Shown here: in pieces, positions 16,380 through 24,569 of the stretch | Layout of the letters: every line of letters begins with the position of its first letter | Position numbering within the stretch: position 1 is the first letter of the stretch | Assembly (NCBI GenBank): GCA_028822065.1 | Contig: JAPKEL010000012.1 | Span: forward strand, 1 to 43,188 | Direction: 5' to 3' | From: Woeseiaceae bacterium | GTDB taxonomy: Bacteria; Pseudomonadota; Gammaproteobacteria; Steroidobacterales; Woeseiaceae | DNA: 43,188 nucleotides | Translations under genes and position numbers: made by a program | Notes under the pieces: generated by a model | What the model saw: the letters and a program-made list of their open reading frames with translations, nothing else | Database searches by the model: none | Told to the model about the DNA's origin: nothing

Positions 16380-17699
16380 TTAGAGTTTATTTGTAATCAG
16401 CATAAGAAATCTTCGTATAAAGTCTTTTGATTGTGTATGCATATAAATCATTAAGAGTACATTTAAGATAGATAAGAGAGCAAAAAATTCCAAGATGTTT
16501 AGCCCTGAGCTCAAGGTGATAATCGCTGTAAGTGAGGCCGATACCATAAAAATAGCATTAAGAATGTTGTTGGCAGCAATAATTCTGGATAAATATTGAG
16601 AATTAGCATCTTTTTGAATTGTTGCATAAAAAGGAACGCTAAAAATTCCTCCGCAAGCACCAATCATGATCAGGTCAAAGATTATACGCCAGTTCTGAGG
16701 TTGATTGATGAATTCCATTATAGTGTTTATTTGGGTGGTATTATTTACAGGTGAAGATAAATACAAATCGAAAACAAAAATTGTTAACCCGATAGAGCCA
16801 ATTGGAATAATGCCAATTTCAACACGATTTTTAGACAGTTTCTCACAGGCAAGCGAGCCCATGCCAATACCAATCGCAAAAGTTGCGAGTAATAGGGTTG
16901 TTATTGTTTCATTCCCATTGATTATATTTAAAGTGAATGCTGGAATTTGAAGTGTTATAGCTGATGCGTAAAACCAAAACCAGGATATACCGATAATACA
17001 AAGAAATATTTTTTTGTCTTCTCTGCTGTATTTTATAATACGAATCATTTCAGAAAAAATATTCCAGTTAATCTTTAATGATGGGTCGGTTGCTTTGGTT
17101 GTGGGAATCTGTTTACTTGAAAAATAGCCTATTACTGATATGGAGACCAAACATATTGCTAGAGGATAATCATTATATTGATCTGAAGAGACTGCCAATC
17201 CGCCAATTACCAGACCTAAAATAATTGCAATATATGTTCCAGATTCGACTAAGGCATTACCACCAATGAGTTCACTTGTTTTGAGTTTTTGAGGTATATA
17301 AGCATATTTCACAGGACCAAATAAAGAAGACTGAAAACCCATCAAGAATAAGATCAAAAGCAGGGATGAGTAATTTCTTGTGATTATTGTAATTGCGGCT
17401 AATAGCATCAGTCCTACTTCAAGAAGCTTTATTGAGCGTATCAAGATTGACTTCTCAAGCTTATCTGCAAGTTGACCAGCGATTGCTGAAAATAAAAAAT
17501 AAGGCAATATGAATAAAGCGCCAGCAACATTAGCTAATTGACTGGCGTTGAGTCCAAATATTTCTATACCTTTAAAGGTAAAAAGAATAATTAGGCCATT
17601 ACGAAATATATTGTCATTAAACGCGCCTAAAAATTGAGTCACGAAAAAAGGAGCGAATCTATTTTGCCTCAATAGTGTAAATTGATTGAATTTACTCAT
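16380..17699 (-). CDS. MFS transporter of the lysophospholipid transporter (LplT) type
   Basis: The 439-residue protein has about 12 membrane segments. 'FFVTQFLGAFNDNIFRNGLI' at the start and 'GQLADKLEKSILIRSIKLLEV' (motif A) are characteristic of the LplT/Aas family, which flips lysophospholipids inward for reacylation. 'SSLFGPVKYAYIP' and 'LVESGTYIAIILG' also match. In many relatives this MFS part is fused to acyltransferase and acyl-ACP synthetase domains; here it stands alone and no Aas gene is adjacent, so the substrate is inferred from family only. It follows the SYLF protein gene by 37 bases in the same direction. No clear ribosome site precedes the ATG. Confidence 0.85.
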   Translation of the reverse strand: MSKFNQFTLLRQNRFAPFFVTQFLGAFNDNIFRNGLIILFTFKGIEIFGLNASQLANVAGALFILPYFLFSAIAGQLADKLEKSILIRSIKLLEVGLMLLAAITIITRNYSSLLLILFLMGFQSSLFGPVKYAYIPQKLKTSELIGGNALVESGTYIAIILGLVIGGLAVSSDQYNDYPLAICLVSISVIGYFSSKQIPTTKATDPSLKINWNIFSEMIRIIKYSREDKKIFLCIIGISWFWFYASAITLQIPAFTLNIINGNETITTLLLATFAIGIGMGSLACEKLSKNRVEIGIIPIGSIGLTIFVFDLYLSSPVNNTTQINTIMEFINQPQNWRIIFDLIMIGACGGIFSVPFYATIQKDANSQYLSRIIAANNILNAIFMVSASLTAIITLSSGLNILEFFALLSILNVLLMIYMHTQSKDFIRRFLMLITNKL

Positions 17700-17736
17700 A
17701 AATGGCGAATATTAATTAATTATGGATGAACCGATA

Positions 17737-18546
17737 TTAATTATATTCAAGAATAAGTTCATCTTTTTTATATTGCGGAGCAAATGCATCACTCAATCTA
17801 TAGGTTTGAGTATCGCTAGAATCATTTGAATTAGCATTGTTTTCCATGCCGGGTTGAATAGGGAGTTGATGTGTTTGCGCAGTTAATTTTTGGATAAATG
17901 TATTTGCTGACATAGGGGCAGCATTGCCGGTCGCGTTAAATATTTGATCGGGCGTTATACTTGTTGAGCTATAAAAATTAGCGTTACTTCGGCGATCCAT
18001 GGTCAAGGTTGCTCCTTCTAAGGATACCCCAATAAATAGTCCTCTACTCCTTGAGTAAGAATAAATTTCTGCATTAAATCTCAAATCTGTTGCGGCAGCG
18101 GTATGTCTACCAATTGGGCCAGCTGCAACGGAAGCGTCTGCTCCGAGAGTTAACTTTCCATTACTGATTCCATCTATACCTTTGCGAGTCTTGAACACGA
18201 GAATACTGTCTGTTGATTGAGCACCCACTTGAAGACCTAGACTGCCCCCTGTCAAAGTTATAAATGCCGGGTTACTCCATGAATTATCTTCATTGCGAAT
18301 TACAATAATACCTTTTCCTCTTCTTATTCCCAATAAGGCGCCTATTTTGAGTACATTCGGAAAAACCGCAATTGCATAAGCTCTTGATAATAATGCGGGA
18401 GGGACTGATTGCTCGGGTATACGAAGTATTTGATCAATTACATCCGCAGCATCCAAAACGCGTTTTTCTTGACTACTAGCAGCTAGAGAGTATGACGATG
18501 TAAAGAACGTGAATATTGTTAGCGTAATTATTAACCTTGTGATCAT
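17737..18546 (-). CDS. Exported SYLF-domain (YSC84-like) lipid-binding protein
   Basis: The 269-residue protein has a signal peptide (cleavage near 'SLAASS', about residue 22) and a SYLF/YSC84 domain: 'AYAIAVFPNVLKIGALLGIRRGKG', 'ITLTGGSLGLQVGAQSTD' and 'GRHTAAATD'. Domain members bind phosphoinositides in eukaryotes; bacterial members are exported proteins of unclear role, probably lipid-associated. A Ser/Asn-rich tail (about 225-269) extends beyond the domain. The ATG follows AGGTAAAAAA. The neighbouring LplT-like carrier makes a joint envelope-lipid role plausible, but this is inference. Confidence 0.88.
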   Translation of the reverse strand: MITRLIITLTIFTFFTSSYSLAASSQEKRVLDAADVIDQILRIPEQSVPPALLSRAYAIAVFPNVLKIGALLGIRRGKGIIVIRNEDNSWSNPAFITLTGGSLGLQVGAQSTDSILVFKTRKGIDGISNGKLTLGADASVAAGPIGRHTAAATDLRFNAEIYSYSRSRGLFIGVSLEGATLTMDRRSNANFYSSTSITPDQIFNATGNAAPMSANTFIQKLTAQTHQLPIQPGMENNANSNDSSDTQTYRLSDAFAPQYKKDELILEYN

Positions 18547-18578
18547 TTTTTTACCTAAATTATTATAAAAGTTAATTC

Positions 18579-18917
18579 TTATAGGGCATTATCATCAGTT
18601 TCGCCGGTTCGAATACGAATGGCTTGTTCGAGCTCAGTAACAAAAATTTTCCCATCTCCAACTTTACCTGTTTTGGCACTATTAATTACACTTTCTATTG
18701 TTTCGTCGAGTCGATCATCACTGACTGCAATTTCGACTTTTGCTTTTGGTAGGAAATCTACGACGTATTCAGCCCCTCTATATAGTTCAGTGTGACCTCT
18801 TTGACGACCAAATCCTTTAACTTCAGTAACAGTCATCCCGTTGATTCCGATGTCGCTTAATCCATTTCTGACATCATCTAGACGAAAAGGTTTTATTATT
18901 GCTGTTACCAGTTTCAT
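18579..18917 (-). CDS. glnK: P-II nitrogen regulatory protein, GlnK-type
   Basis: The 112-residue protein is a canonical P-II signal transducer. It senses ATP/ADP and 2-oxoglutarate and regulates ammonium transport and nitrogen enzymes. Tyr51 in the T-loop ('ELYRGAEYVVDFLPK') is the uridylylation site, and 'TGKVGDGKIFV' and 'IRIRTGE' are the nucleotide-binding B- and C-loop regions. The start 'MKLVTAIIKPF' and the ending in 'AL' resemble GlnK more than GlnB. GlnK is usually followed by amtB; here the downstream gene is a SYLF protein. The ATG has a good site (AGGAAT). Confidence 0.95.
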   Translation of the reverse strand: MKLVTAIIKPFRLDDVRNGLSDIGINGMTVTEVKGFGRQRGHTELYRGAEYVVDFLPKAKVEIAVSDDRLDETIESVINSAKTGKVGDGKIFVTELEQAIRIRTGETDDNAL

Positions 18918-18950
18918 GAATTATTCCTAATTTCATATTTTTACCAATTA

Positions 18951-18994
18951 TAGGGTGATTTTATTGTAATTACAGCTAAATAGAGTGATTTTTA
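18951..18994. repeat. Direct repeat TAGRGTGATTTT in a divergent promoter region
   Basis: TAGGGTGATTTTA (18951-18963) and TAGAGTGATTTTTA (18981-18994) are spaced exactly 30 bases start to start, about three helical turns, in the 129-base region between glnK and the divergent desaturase operon. This geometry would suit a regulator binding as a tandem pair, but no matching regulator gene or known consensus is recognised. Confidence 0.3.
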
Positions 18995-19046
18995 TATACA
19001 TTATCAATGGCTGAGTTCTAATTTGACTGTTATTATTTAAACTCTT

Positions 19047-20075
19047 ATGTTAAAAAATATTACTAATAACAGTTTTGACTCACAAAGTCTTATTTATAAT
19101 GGCGGCGCATTTTTATATGCAATATCAGCTTATATCCTAGGTTTTTATGGATTATTCAATCAATACTTAGTCATAAATATTGCCTCAATGATCTTGCTCG
19201 CACATGGAATGATTATAGCTGCCTACTTGGTACATGAATGCGCACATAACTTAGTTTTTAAAAAAATTCAGCATAATACTTATTTTGGTAAATTTTTGGC
19301 GTGGATTTGTGGCGCCTCCTATGGGACATATGAAGATATAAGATATAAGCATTTCCGTCATCATGTGGATAATGATGATGTTGTTTGGTTTGATTACGAG
19401 GGGTTTTTTAGAAGATTTCCACTTATATTAAAGATAACGCAAATACTCGAATGGTTTTATATCCCAGTACATGATTTGATAATGCATTTCATTATGGCAT
19501 TTACCTCATTCGTTATCCCGCAGAGACGCAATCAGAGAAGAAGAAATTTATTTGTGTTGTTAGCAAGGGGCTCCGTTTTTTTAATCCTCGCCATCTATTA
19601 TCCAAGAGTTGCTTTTTTATACACCATGGCCTATCTGGTAATGATGACAGTATTGAGATTCTTGGACAGTATCCAGCATGATTACAGTTATCATTTAACT
19701 TTATTTAGTAATGAGAGGCCGCCACGAAAAGGAGATTTTAATTGGGAGCAAGAGCATACTTTCAGTAACCCGATTTCAATGAATATATCTTCTTTGAATT
19801 GGGTGACACTAAATTTTGGTTTTCATAATGCACACCATGCTGATATGACGATTCCTTGGTATAAGCTCCCTGAAAAACACAAAGAATTATTTGGTGAAAA
19901 TTCAATCCATCATGTACCTTTTGGTACTCAATTACAGATTTTTCACAAACAACGCGTGAATCGTATCATTGATAATCATGAGCCAGATTCACCCTCAGGG
20001 TATGACTACTTAATTGCCGCTCGAAAGGCCGAAGTATCTGGTGGTAATGCAGCTTCATTCTTAACCTCTTTTTAA
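19047..20075 (+). CDS. Membrane fatty-acid desaturase/hydroxylase family protein
   Basis: The 342-residue integral membrane protein carries the three histidine clusters of the di-iron desaturase/hydroxylase superfamily: HECAH (63-67), HFRHH (102-106) and HNAHH (260-264), plus an extra 'EQEH' (234-237). About four hydrophobic segments separate them. Such enzymes introduce double bonds or hydroxyls into acyl chains, carotenoids or alkanes with O2; the substrate cannot be read from the sequence. It heads a seven-gene co-directional cluster of CoA-type catabolic genes, which favours oxygenation of a degradable substrate over membrane-lipid desaturation. The ATG has no obvious ribosome site. Confidence 0.85.
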   Translation: MLKNITNNSFDSQSLIYNGGAFLYAISAYILGFYGLFNQYLVINIASMILLAHGMIIAAYLVHECAHNLVFKKIQHNTYFGKFLAWICGASYGTYEDIRYKHFRHHVDNDDVVWFDYEGFFRRFPLILKITQILEWFYIPVHDLIMHFIMAFTSFVIPQRRNQRRRNLFVLLARGSVFLILAIYYPRVAFLYTMAYLVMMTVLRFLDSIQHDYSYHLTLFSNERPPRKGDFNWEQEHTFSNPISMNISSLNWVTLNFGFHNAHHADMTIPWYKLPEKHKELFGENSIHHVPFGTQLQIFHKQRVNRIIDNHEPDSPSGYDYLIAARKAEVSGGNAASFLTSF

Positions 20076-20093
20076 ATTATTAAGGCCAAAGAA

Positions 20094-20936
20094 TTGCAGC
20101 AACTTAAAATTTATCAATCTCTCTGGGGTATGGAGCAACGAGCTCCAGGAAAGGATGAACCGTCTTTTGAATATAATTTTGAAAAAGCAAAAAATGCTGG
20201 GTACCACGGATTATGTCTTGACCTGAGCGTCGATGAAATAGATGATTTTCAAGAAGCTAATGCATTGTATGCTAAGTTTAATCTTGAATGCATGATCAAT
20301 GCTTTTCCTATGCAATCTTCTGATATGCAGCCATTAATGCAGATGGCAAAAAGTTTGAATGCGCCATTAATAAATATTATAAGTGGTGTTATGCCGCTAA
20401 AGCCAAATGAGGCTGTTTCATGTGTTAAAAGATGGATGAAGGAGGCAGTTGAGATCGATGTAAATATTCTTTTTGAAACTCATCGTGATAGTCTTTTAAA
20501 TGATCTATTTTTTACAATACAGTTAATGGATTTAATTCCCGAAATGAGATTATGTGCAGATTTATCTCATTTTGTTGTGGATAGAGAATTAAGACTCCCT
20601 CTTCCGGAGCGAGATAAAAGTTTTATTAATAATGTACTTGAAAGGTCAGATTGTTTTCAAGGTCGTATTGCAAATCGTGAGCAAATCCAAATCCAAATTG
20701 ATTTTCCGCAACATCAAGAATGGGTTGATCAATTTAGAGTGTGGTGGAAAGATGGAATTAGGATGTGGCGAAGTAGAAATAAAAAAGATGCCACACTTAT
20801 ATTCTTATGCGAGCTAGGACCAAGACCCTATGCTATAACTGATAAAAATCAAGAAGAATTATCAGATCGCTGGGAAGAAGCATTGACAATTAAGAGTTGG
20901 GTAGAAGAAATTTGGGCTGAACTCGAAGCTGAGTAA
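20094..20936 (+). CDS. Xylose-isomerase-like TIM-barrel protein
   Basis: The 280-residue protein resembles the sugar phosphate isomerase/epimerase (AP endonuclease 2-like) TIM-barrel superfamily: repeating strand-helix units, 'GYHGLCLDLSVDE', 'ILFETHRDSLLNDL' and 'LCADLSHFVVDREL' with acidic and His residues at strand ends suited to a divalent metal, and 'LCELGPRPYAI'. It is not a known named enzyme to me. The start is TTG at 20094 with AAGG eight bases upstream, 18 bases after the desaturase stop. Operon context suggests an isomerisation or lyase step in the same pathway; the assignment is to fold only. Confidence 0.72.
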   Translation: MQQLKIYQSLWGMEQRAPGKDEPSFEYNFEKAKNAGYHGLCLDLSVDEIDDFQEANALYAKFNLECMINAFPMQSSDMQPLMQMAKSLNAPLINIISGVMPLKPNEAVSCVKRWMKEAVEIDVNILFETHRDSLLNDLFFTIQLMDLIPEMRLCADLSHFVVDRELRLPLPERDKSFINNVLERSDCFQGRIANREQIQIQIDFPQHQEWVDQFRVWWKDGIRMWRSRNKKDATLIFLCELGPRPYAITDKNQEELSDRWEEALTIKSWVEEIWAELEAE

Positions 20937-20960
20937 ATTTAAACAATTAAAGGGTAAGAA

Positions 20961-21785
20961 ATGGCTAATTTAAAAGAAAAAACAATTTTTATGTCAGGGG
21001 GTAGTAGGGGTATTGGACTTGCGATTGCCAAGCGTGCCGCCGAAGATGGAGCAAATATCATTATTGCTGCAAAAACAGCCGAACCTCATCCAACTTTACC
21101 CGGAACGATCTATACTGCTGCTGATGAAATTAAAGAATCAGGTGGAAAAGCTTTACCATTGGTTTGCGATATTCGCTCTGAGGAACAGGTTAAATCAGCT
21201 GTTGAGGCTGGAGTAAAGAAATTTGGAGGTATTGATATCTGTATTAACAATGCCAGTGCTATTTCGTTGACACCGACCATGCAAACTCCCATGAAAAGGT
21301 TTGATTTAATGCAGCAAATTAATACTCGAGGCACTTTTTTGGTGTCACAAACTTGTATCCCTTTTTTATTGAAAGCAGAGAATCCACATATCTTAAATTT
21401 ATCTCCACCTTTAAATTTAAACCCTCGATGGTTTGCCCCGCACAGTGCTTATACAATAGCTAAATATGGAATGAGTATGTGTGTTCTCGGAATGGCGGGT
21501 GAATTCAAAGAGCAGGGTATTGCAGTTAATGCTTTGTGGCCCAGAACTGCTATTGCTACTGCTGCCGTAAAAAATTTACTGGGTGGAGATGAGATGATTA
21601 AGCATTCACGTAAACCAGAAATTATGGCTGATGCCGCGCATTATATTTTGACCAAGAAAAGCACTGAATTTACCGGCCATTTTTGTATTGATGATGAAGT
21701 TCTAAGTGATATGGGTACTGATGATTTTGAACATTATTCTGTGGAGCCAGGCGTTGATCTCATGCCTGATTTTTTCTTAGATTAG
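20961..21785 (+). CDS. Short-chain dehydrogenase/reductase, HSDL2-like
   Basis: The 274-residue protein is a classical SDR with NAD(P) motif 'SGGSRGIG' (12-19), 'NNAS' (97-100) and the catalytic pair Tyr164/Lys168 in 'SAYTIAKYG'. The insert around 'AEPHPTLPGTIYTAADEI' and the 'INTRGTFLVSQ' segment are typical of the HSDL2/SCP-2-associated subgroup, often found with fatty-acid or side-chain oxidation genes. It probably oxidises or reduces a hydroxy/keto acyl-CoA. The ribosome site AAAGGGT is clear. It lies 24 bases after the TIM-barrel gene and eight before the kinase gene. Confidence 0.9.
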   Translation: MANLKEKTIFMSGGSRGIGLAIAKRAAEDGANIIIAAKTAEPHPTLPGTIYTAADEIKESGGKALPLVCDIRSEEQVKSAVEAGVKKFGGIDICINNASAISLTPTMQTPMKRFDLMQQINTRGTFLVSQTCIPFLLKAENPHILNLSPPLNLNPRWFAPHSAYTIAKYGMSMCVLGMAGEFKEQGIAVNALWPRTAIATAAVKNLLGGDEMIKHSRKPEIMADAAHYILTKKSTEFTGHFCIDDEVLSDMGTDDFEHYSVEPGVDLMPDFFLD

Positions 21786-21793
21786 GATATTTT

Positions 21794-22867
21794 ATGAGCG
21801 ATCGTCAGGCTAAATTTGAAGGCACTAAAGATGTGTTAAGTTCTCATAAATTTGACTTGGAACGATTGAATGAATTTCTTTTATCCTCCATAGAAGGATT
21901 CAAAGGTCCGCTTGAAGTCAAGCAATTTAAAGGCGGACAATCCAATCCTACTTATCTACTTGTGACGCCGAATAAAAAGTATGTTTTAAGAAGAAAGCCA
22001 CCCGGAAATTTACTTAAATCGGCTCATGCTGTTGATCGTGAATTTCATGTGATTGATGTATTGAGCGGTATGAATTTCCCTGTACCAAAACCATATTTAT
22101 TTTGTGATGATGACTCAGTTATTGGTACGGTATTTTATGTTATGGAATATATAGAAGGGCGTATTTTTTGGGACTTGGATATACCTGAGAGTAATCCTAA
22201 TGAGAGAGCGGCAATATATGATGACCTTAATAAGGTACTAGCAAAACTGCATAACTTTGATCACGAGACTCTTGGCCTATCTGATTTTGGTAAATCGGGA
22301 AATTATTTTAGTCGTCAGGTCTCACGATGGTCGAAACAATATCGAGCATCTGAAATTAAATCTATTCCTGAAATGGATCAGCTTATTGAATGGTTACCAA
22401 AAAATATTCCAAATGAACAATCTGTTGGCATAGTGCATGGTGATTATCGTTTAGATAATTTAATCATTCATCCTACAGAGCCGAAAATAATTGGAGTTTT
22501 AGATTGGGAGTTATCTACCATAGGTAATCCTTTAGGAGATTTTACTTATAATTTATTAGCTTGGCAGATGCCTGATATTGGTATTGGGTCTGCTGGTTTG
22601 CATGGAAGGAATCTCCGAGACCTTGGTATTCCTGATGAAGAAGAATATATTAATACATATTGCGAACGAACAGGGAGGAAGAATGGCTTATCTGATCGTG
22701 AGTTTTATTCAGCCTATAATTTTTTTCGTATCGCTGCTATTTTACAAGGCATTGCAGGTAGGATAAGGGATGGAACGGCCGCCAATACAGAGGCGAGAAA
22801 ACTTGTACAAGCAGTCAGTCCATTAGCTAAGATGGGTTGGAGTTATGCAATTAAATCAGGTATTTGA
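21794..22867 (+). CDS. ACAD10/11-type phosphotransferase (aminoglycoside-phosphotransferase fold)
   Basis: The 357-residue kinase-fold protein has 'QFKGGQSNPTYLL' (nucleotide-binding loop), 'YVLRRKPPGNLLKSAHAVDRE', the catalytic loop 'HGDYRLDN' (215-222) and the metal-binding Asp237 in 'GVLDWELSTIGNPLGD'. This subgroup equals the N-terminal domain of mammalian ACAD10/ACAD11, which phosphorylates 4-hydroxyacyl-CoAs so that the phosphate can be eliminated; bacterial LvaA of levulinate catabolism acts similarly. The cluster has an SDR and crotonases but no acyl-CoA dehydrogenase beside it. I infer a role in processing a hydroxyacyl-CoA, not antibiotic resistance. Confidence 0.87.
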   Translation: MSDRQAKFEGTKDVLSSHKFDLERLNEFLLSSIEGFKGPLEVKQFKGGQSNPTYLLVTPNKKYVLRRKPPGNLLKSAHAVDREFHVIDVLSGMNFPVPKPYLFCDDDSVIGTVFYVMEYIEGRIFWDLDIPESNPNERAAIYDDLNKVLAKLHNFDHETLGLSDFGKSGNYFSRQVSRWSKQYRASEIKSIPEMDQLIEWLPKNIPNEQSVGIVHGDYRLDNLIIHPTEPKIIGVLDWELSTIGNPLGDFTYNLLAWQMPDIGIGSAGLHGRNLRDLGIPDEEEYINTYCERTGRKNGLSDREFYSAYNFFRIAAILQGIAGRIRDGTAANTEARKLVQAVSPLAKMGWSYAIKSGI

Positions 22868-22912
22868 TTAGATTGATTGTAAAAATTTGTAATTAATTAG
22901 TTAGGATAAATA

Positions 22913-23716
22913 ATGAGCGATAGGGTTAATTTTGATATTAAAGATAATGTAGCTGAGGTTAGATTAAATCGTGCTGAGAAACACAATGCCTTAGATCATA
23001 AGATGTTTGAAGCGATTATAAGAATTGGCGATCAGATAGCCCATGATGACTCAATTCGAGCTGTTATTTTACATGGAGCGGGTGAGAGTTTTTGTGCAGG
23101 TATAGATTTATCTATGTTTGCTGGCGAAGGGATGGCATCTGATTTTTTAAAAAGAATGAAACGCCGAGAAGGGTCGTTGGCCAATTATTATCAAAGTGCT
23201 GCTTATATTTGGCGTGAGATACCAGTTCCAGTAATAGCGGTATTGCAGGGCGCGGTCTATGGGGGTGGGCTTCAAATTGCTTTGGGCGCAGATATTCGAT
23301 ATGCCGCTGAAGATATAAAACTTTCAATTATGGAGATCAAATGGGGCATTATCCCTGATATGGCGCTCACCACTTCGTTGCCTTATTTGATGAGTGTTGA
23401 TAAAGCAATCGAGTTAGCCGTGACAGCGGATATTTTAAATGCCAGCGAAGCGCTCGATAAGGGATTGATTACCGCAATTAAGGGACGACCGCTGAAACAA
23501 GCAAGGGTGTTAGCAAAAGGAATTGCAAATAGATCACCGGATGCGATTCGATCAATAAAGCGTTTGTTTTATGAAACATGGCATAAAAATGACGAGGTTT
23601 CATTGGCTCTTGAGGCAAAATTACAAATGCAAGTCATGGCTGGAGAGAACCAAATGGAAGCAGTTAAATCATCACTGTCCAAGACTAAACCGAATTTTTC
23701 GAATTCAAAGTTATAA
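22913..23716 (+). CDS. Crotonase-family protein, probably enoyl-CoA isomerase rather than hydratase
   Basis: The 267-residue protein has the crotonase fold with the oxyanion-hole segments 'SFCAGIDLSMF' and 'AVYGGGLQIALGADIRYA'. The first catalytic Glu of enoyl-CoA hydratase, expected in the 'GGG.E' helix, is Gln here. A Glu is kept in 'IMEIKWG' and an Asp appears in 'IIPDMA', the pair used by dienoyl-CoA isomerase (ECH1). I therefore favour isomerase-type chemistry. The ATG follows AGGATAA. It lies 45 bases after the kinase gene and is next to a second crotonase of different type. Confidence 0.88.
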   Translation: MSDRVNFDIKDNVAEVRLNRAEKHNALDHKMFEAIIRIGDQIAHDDSIRAVILHGAGESFCAGIDLSMFAGEGMASDFLKRMKRREGSLANYYQSAAYIWREIPVPVIAVLQGAVYGGGLQIALGADIRYAAEDIKLSIMEIKWGIIPDMALTTSLPYLMSVDKAIELAVTADILNASEALDKGLITAIKGRPLKQARVLAKGIANRSPDAIRSIKRLFYETWHKNDEVSLALEAKLQMQVMAGENQMEAVKSSLSKTKPNFSNSKL

Positions 23717-23754
23717 TTAACAATATTATTAATTCACATTTATTGAGAATGGAA

Positions 23755-24537
23755 ATGGAAAAAATCAAAACGGTCAATTACATGCAAGATGAATCGGTTG
23801 TTGTAATTACTATTAACCGACCAGAAGCAATGAATTCATTCAATGCTCAGTTGCGCTTGGAATTGCTAAATGCTATCGAGAGGGCTTCACAGGATAATAA
23901 AATTAGAGCAGTTATCATTAATGGTAAGGGTAGAAATTTTAGCGCTGGTGCTGACCTTAAAAATATGGAAGATGCTCAAAAAACACTAGAAGAGGTACTT
24001 GATAGTGAATATCGTCCCATTTTCGACGCGATTGGTAGTATAGAGAAACCAGTTATAGCATCTATTCATGGCTCTGCTGCGGGTATTGGTCTATCTATAG
24101 CTTTATGTTGTGATTTATTAATTATGGCTGATGATGCTTTTCTGCTGGCTCCTTTTTCCTCTATTTCTCTAGCTCCAGATGGAGGAATGAATTGGTTTCT
24201 AGTGCGTCAATTAGGTTATCGTAAAGCATTTCAGTTATGTATAGAAGCTGAGAGAATCGATGCTAAATTTTGTGTTGAGTATGGACTGGTAAATAAATCT
24301 GTACCAGCTGAAGAGCTTTTTGATGAAACTTTAAATTGGGCTAAAAATATCGCAAGAAGGGCGCCATTGTCAATTCAGGCCACAAAGAAAATGATGAGAT
24401 ATGCAACCTGTCATTCTTGGTCTGAAACTTACGATATGGAAATACCATTGCAACAAGCATTGCGTGATTCAAATGATTTCGAAGAAGGCGTGAAAGCATT
24501 TATCGAGAAGAGAGAGCCTAAATTTAAAGGCAATTAA
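23755..24537 (+). CDS. Crotonase-family protein, PaaG-like enoyl-CoA isomerase
   Basis: The 260-residue protein has 'NRPEAMNSFNAQLRLEL', 'FSAGADLKNM', 'GSAAGIGLSIALCCDLLIMA' and 'SISLAPDGGMNWFLVR'. The Asp in 'APDGG' is at the position of the PaaG catalytic Asp ('VPDSGG'), while the first hydratase Glu is Ser here, so an isomerase or ring-opening-type activity is likelier than hydration. Candidate starts are TTG 23743, ATG 23749 and ATG 23755; the last is used because 'gag' is best spaced for it. Mid-operon position. Confidence 0.87.
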   Translation: MEKIKTVNYMQDESVVVITINRPEAMNSFNAQLRLELLNAIERASQDNKIRAVIINGKGRNFSAGADLKNMEDAQKTLEEVLDSEYRPIFDAIGSIEKPVIASIHGSAAGIGLSIALCCDLLIMADDAFLLAPFSSISLAPDGGMNWFLVRQLGYRKAFQLCIEAERIDAKFCVEYGLVNKSVPAEELFDETLNWAKNIARRAPLSIQATKKMMRYATCHSWSETYDMEIPLQQALRDSNDFEEGVKAFIEKREPKFKGN

Positions 24538-24569
24538 ATATTTATTTTTCTTATGGAGTAATTAAATTG

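Noticed and set aside
21794-22867. Aminoglycoside resistance gene
   Set aside because: The fold is shared, but the sequence belongs to the ACAD10/11-like subgroup and sits among acyl-CoA genes.
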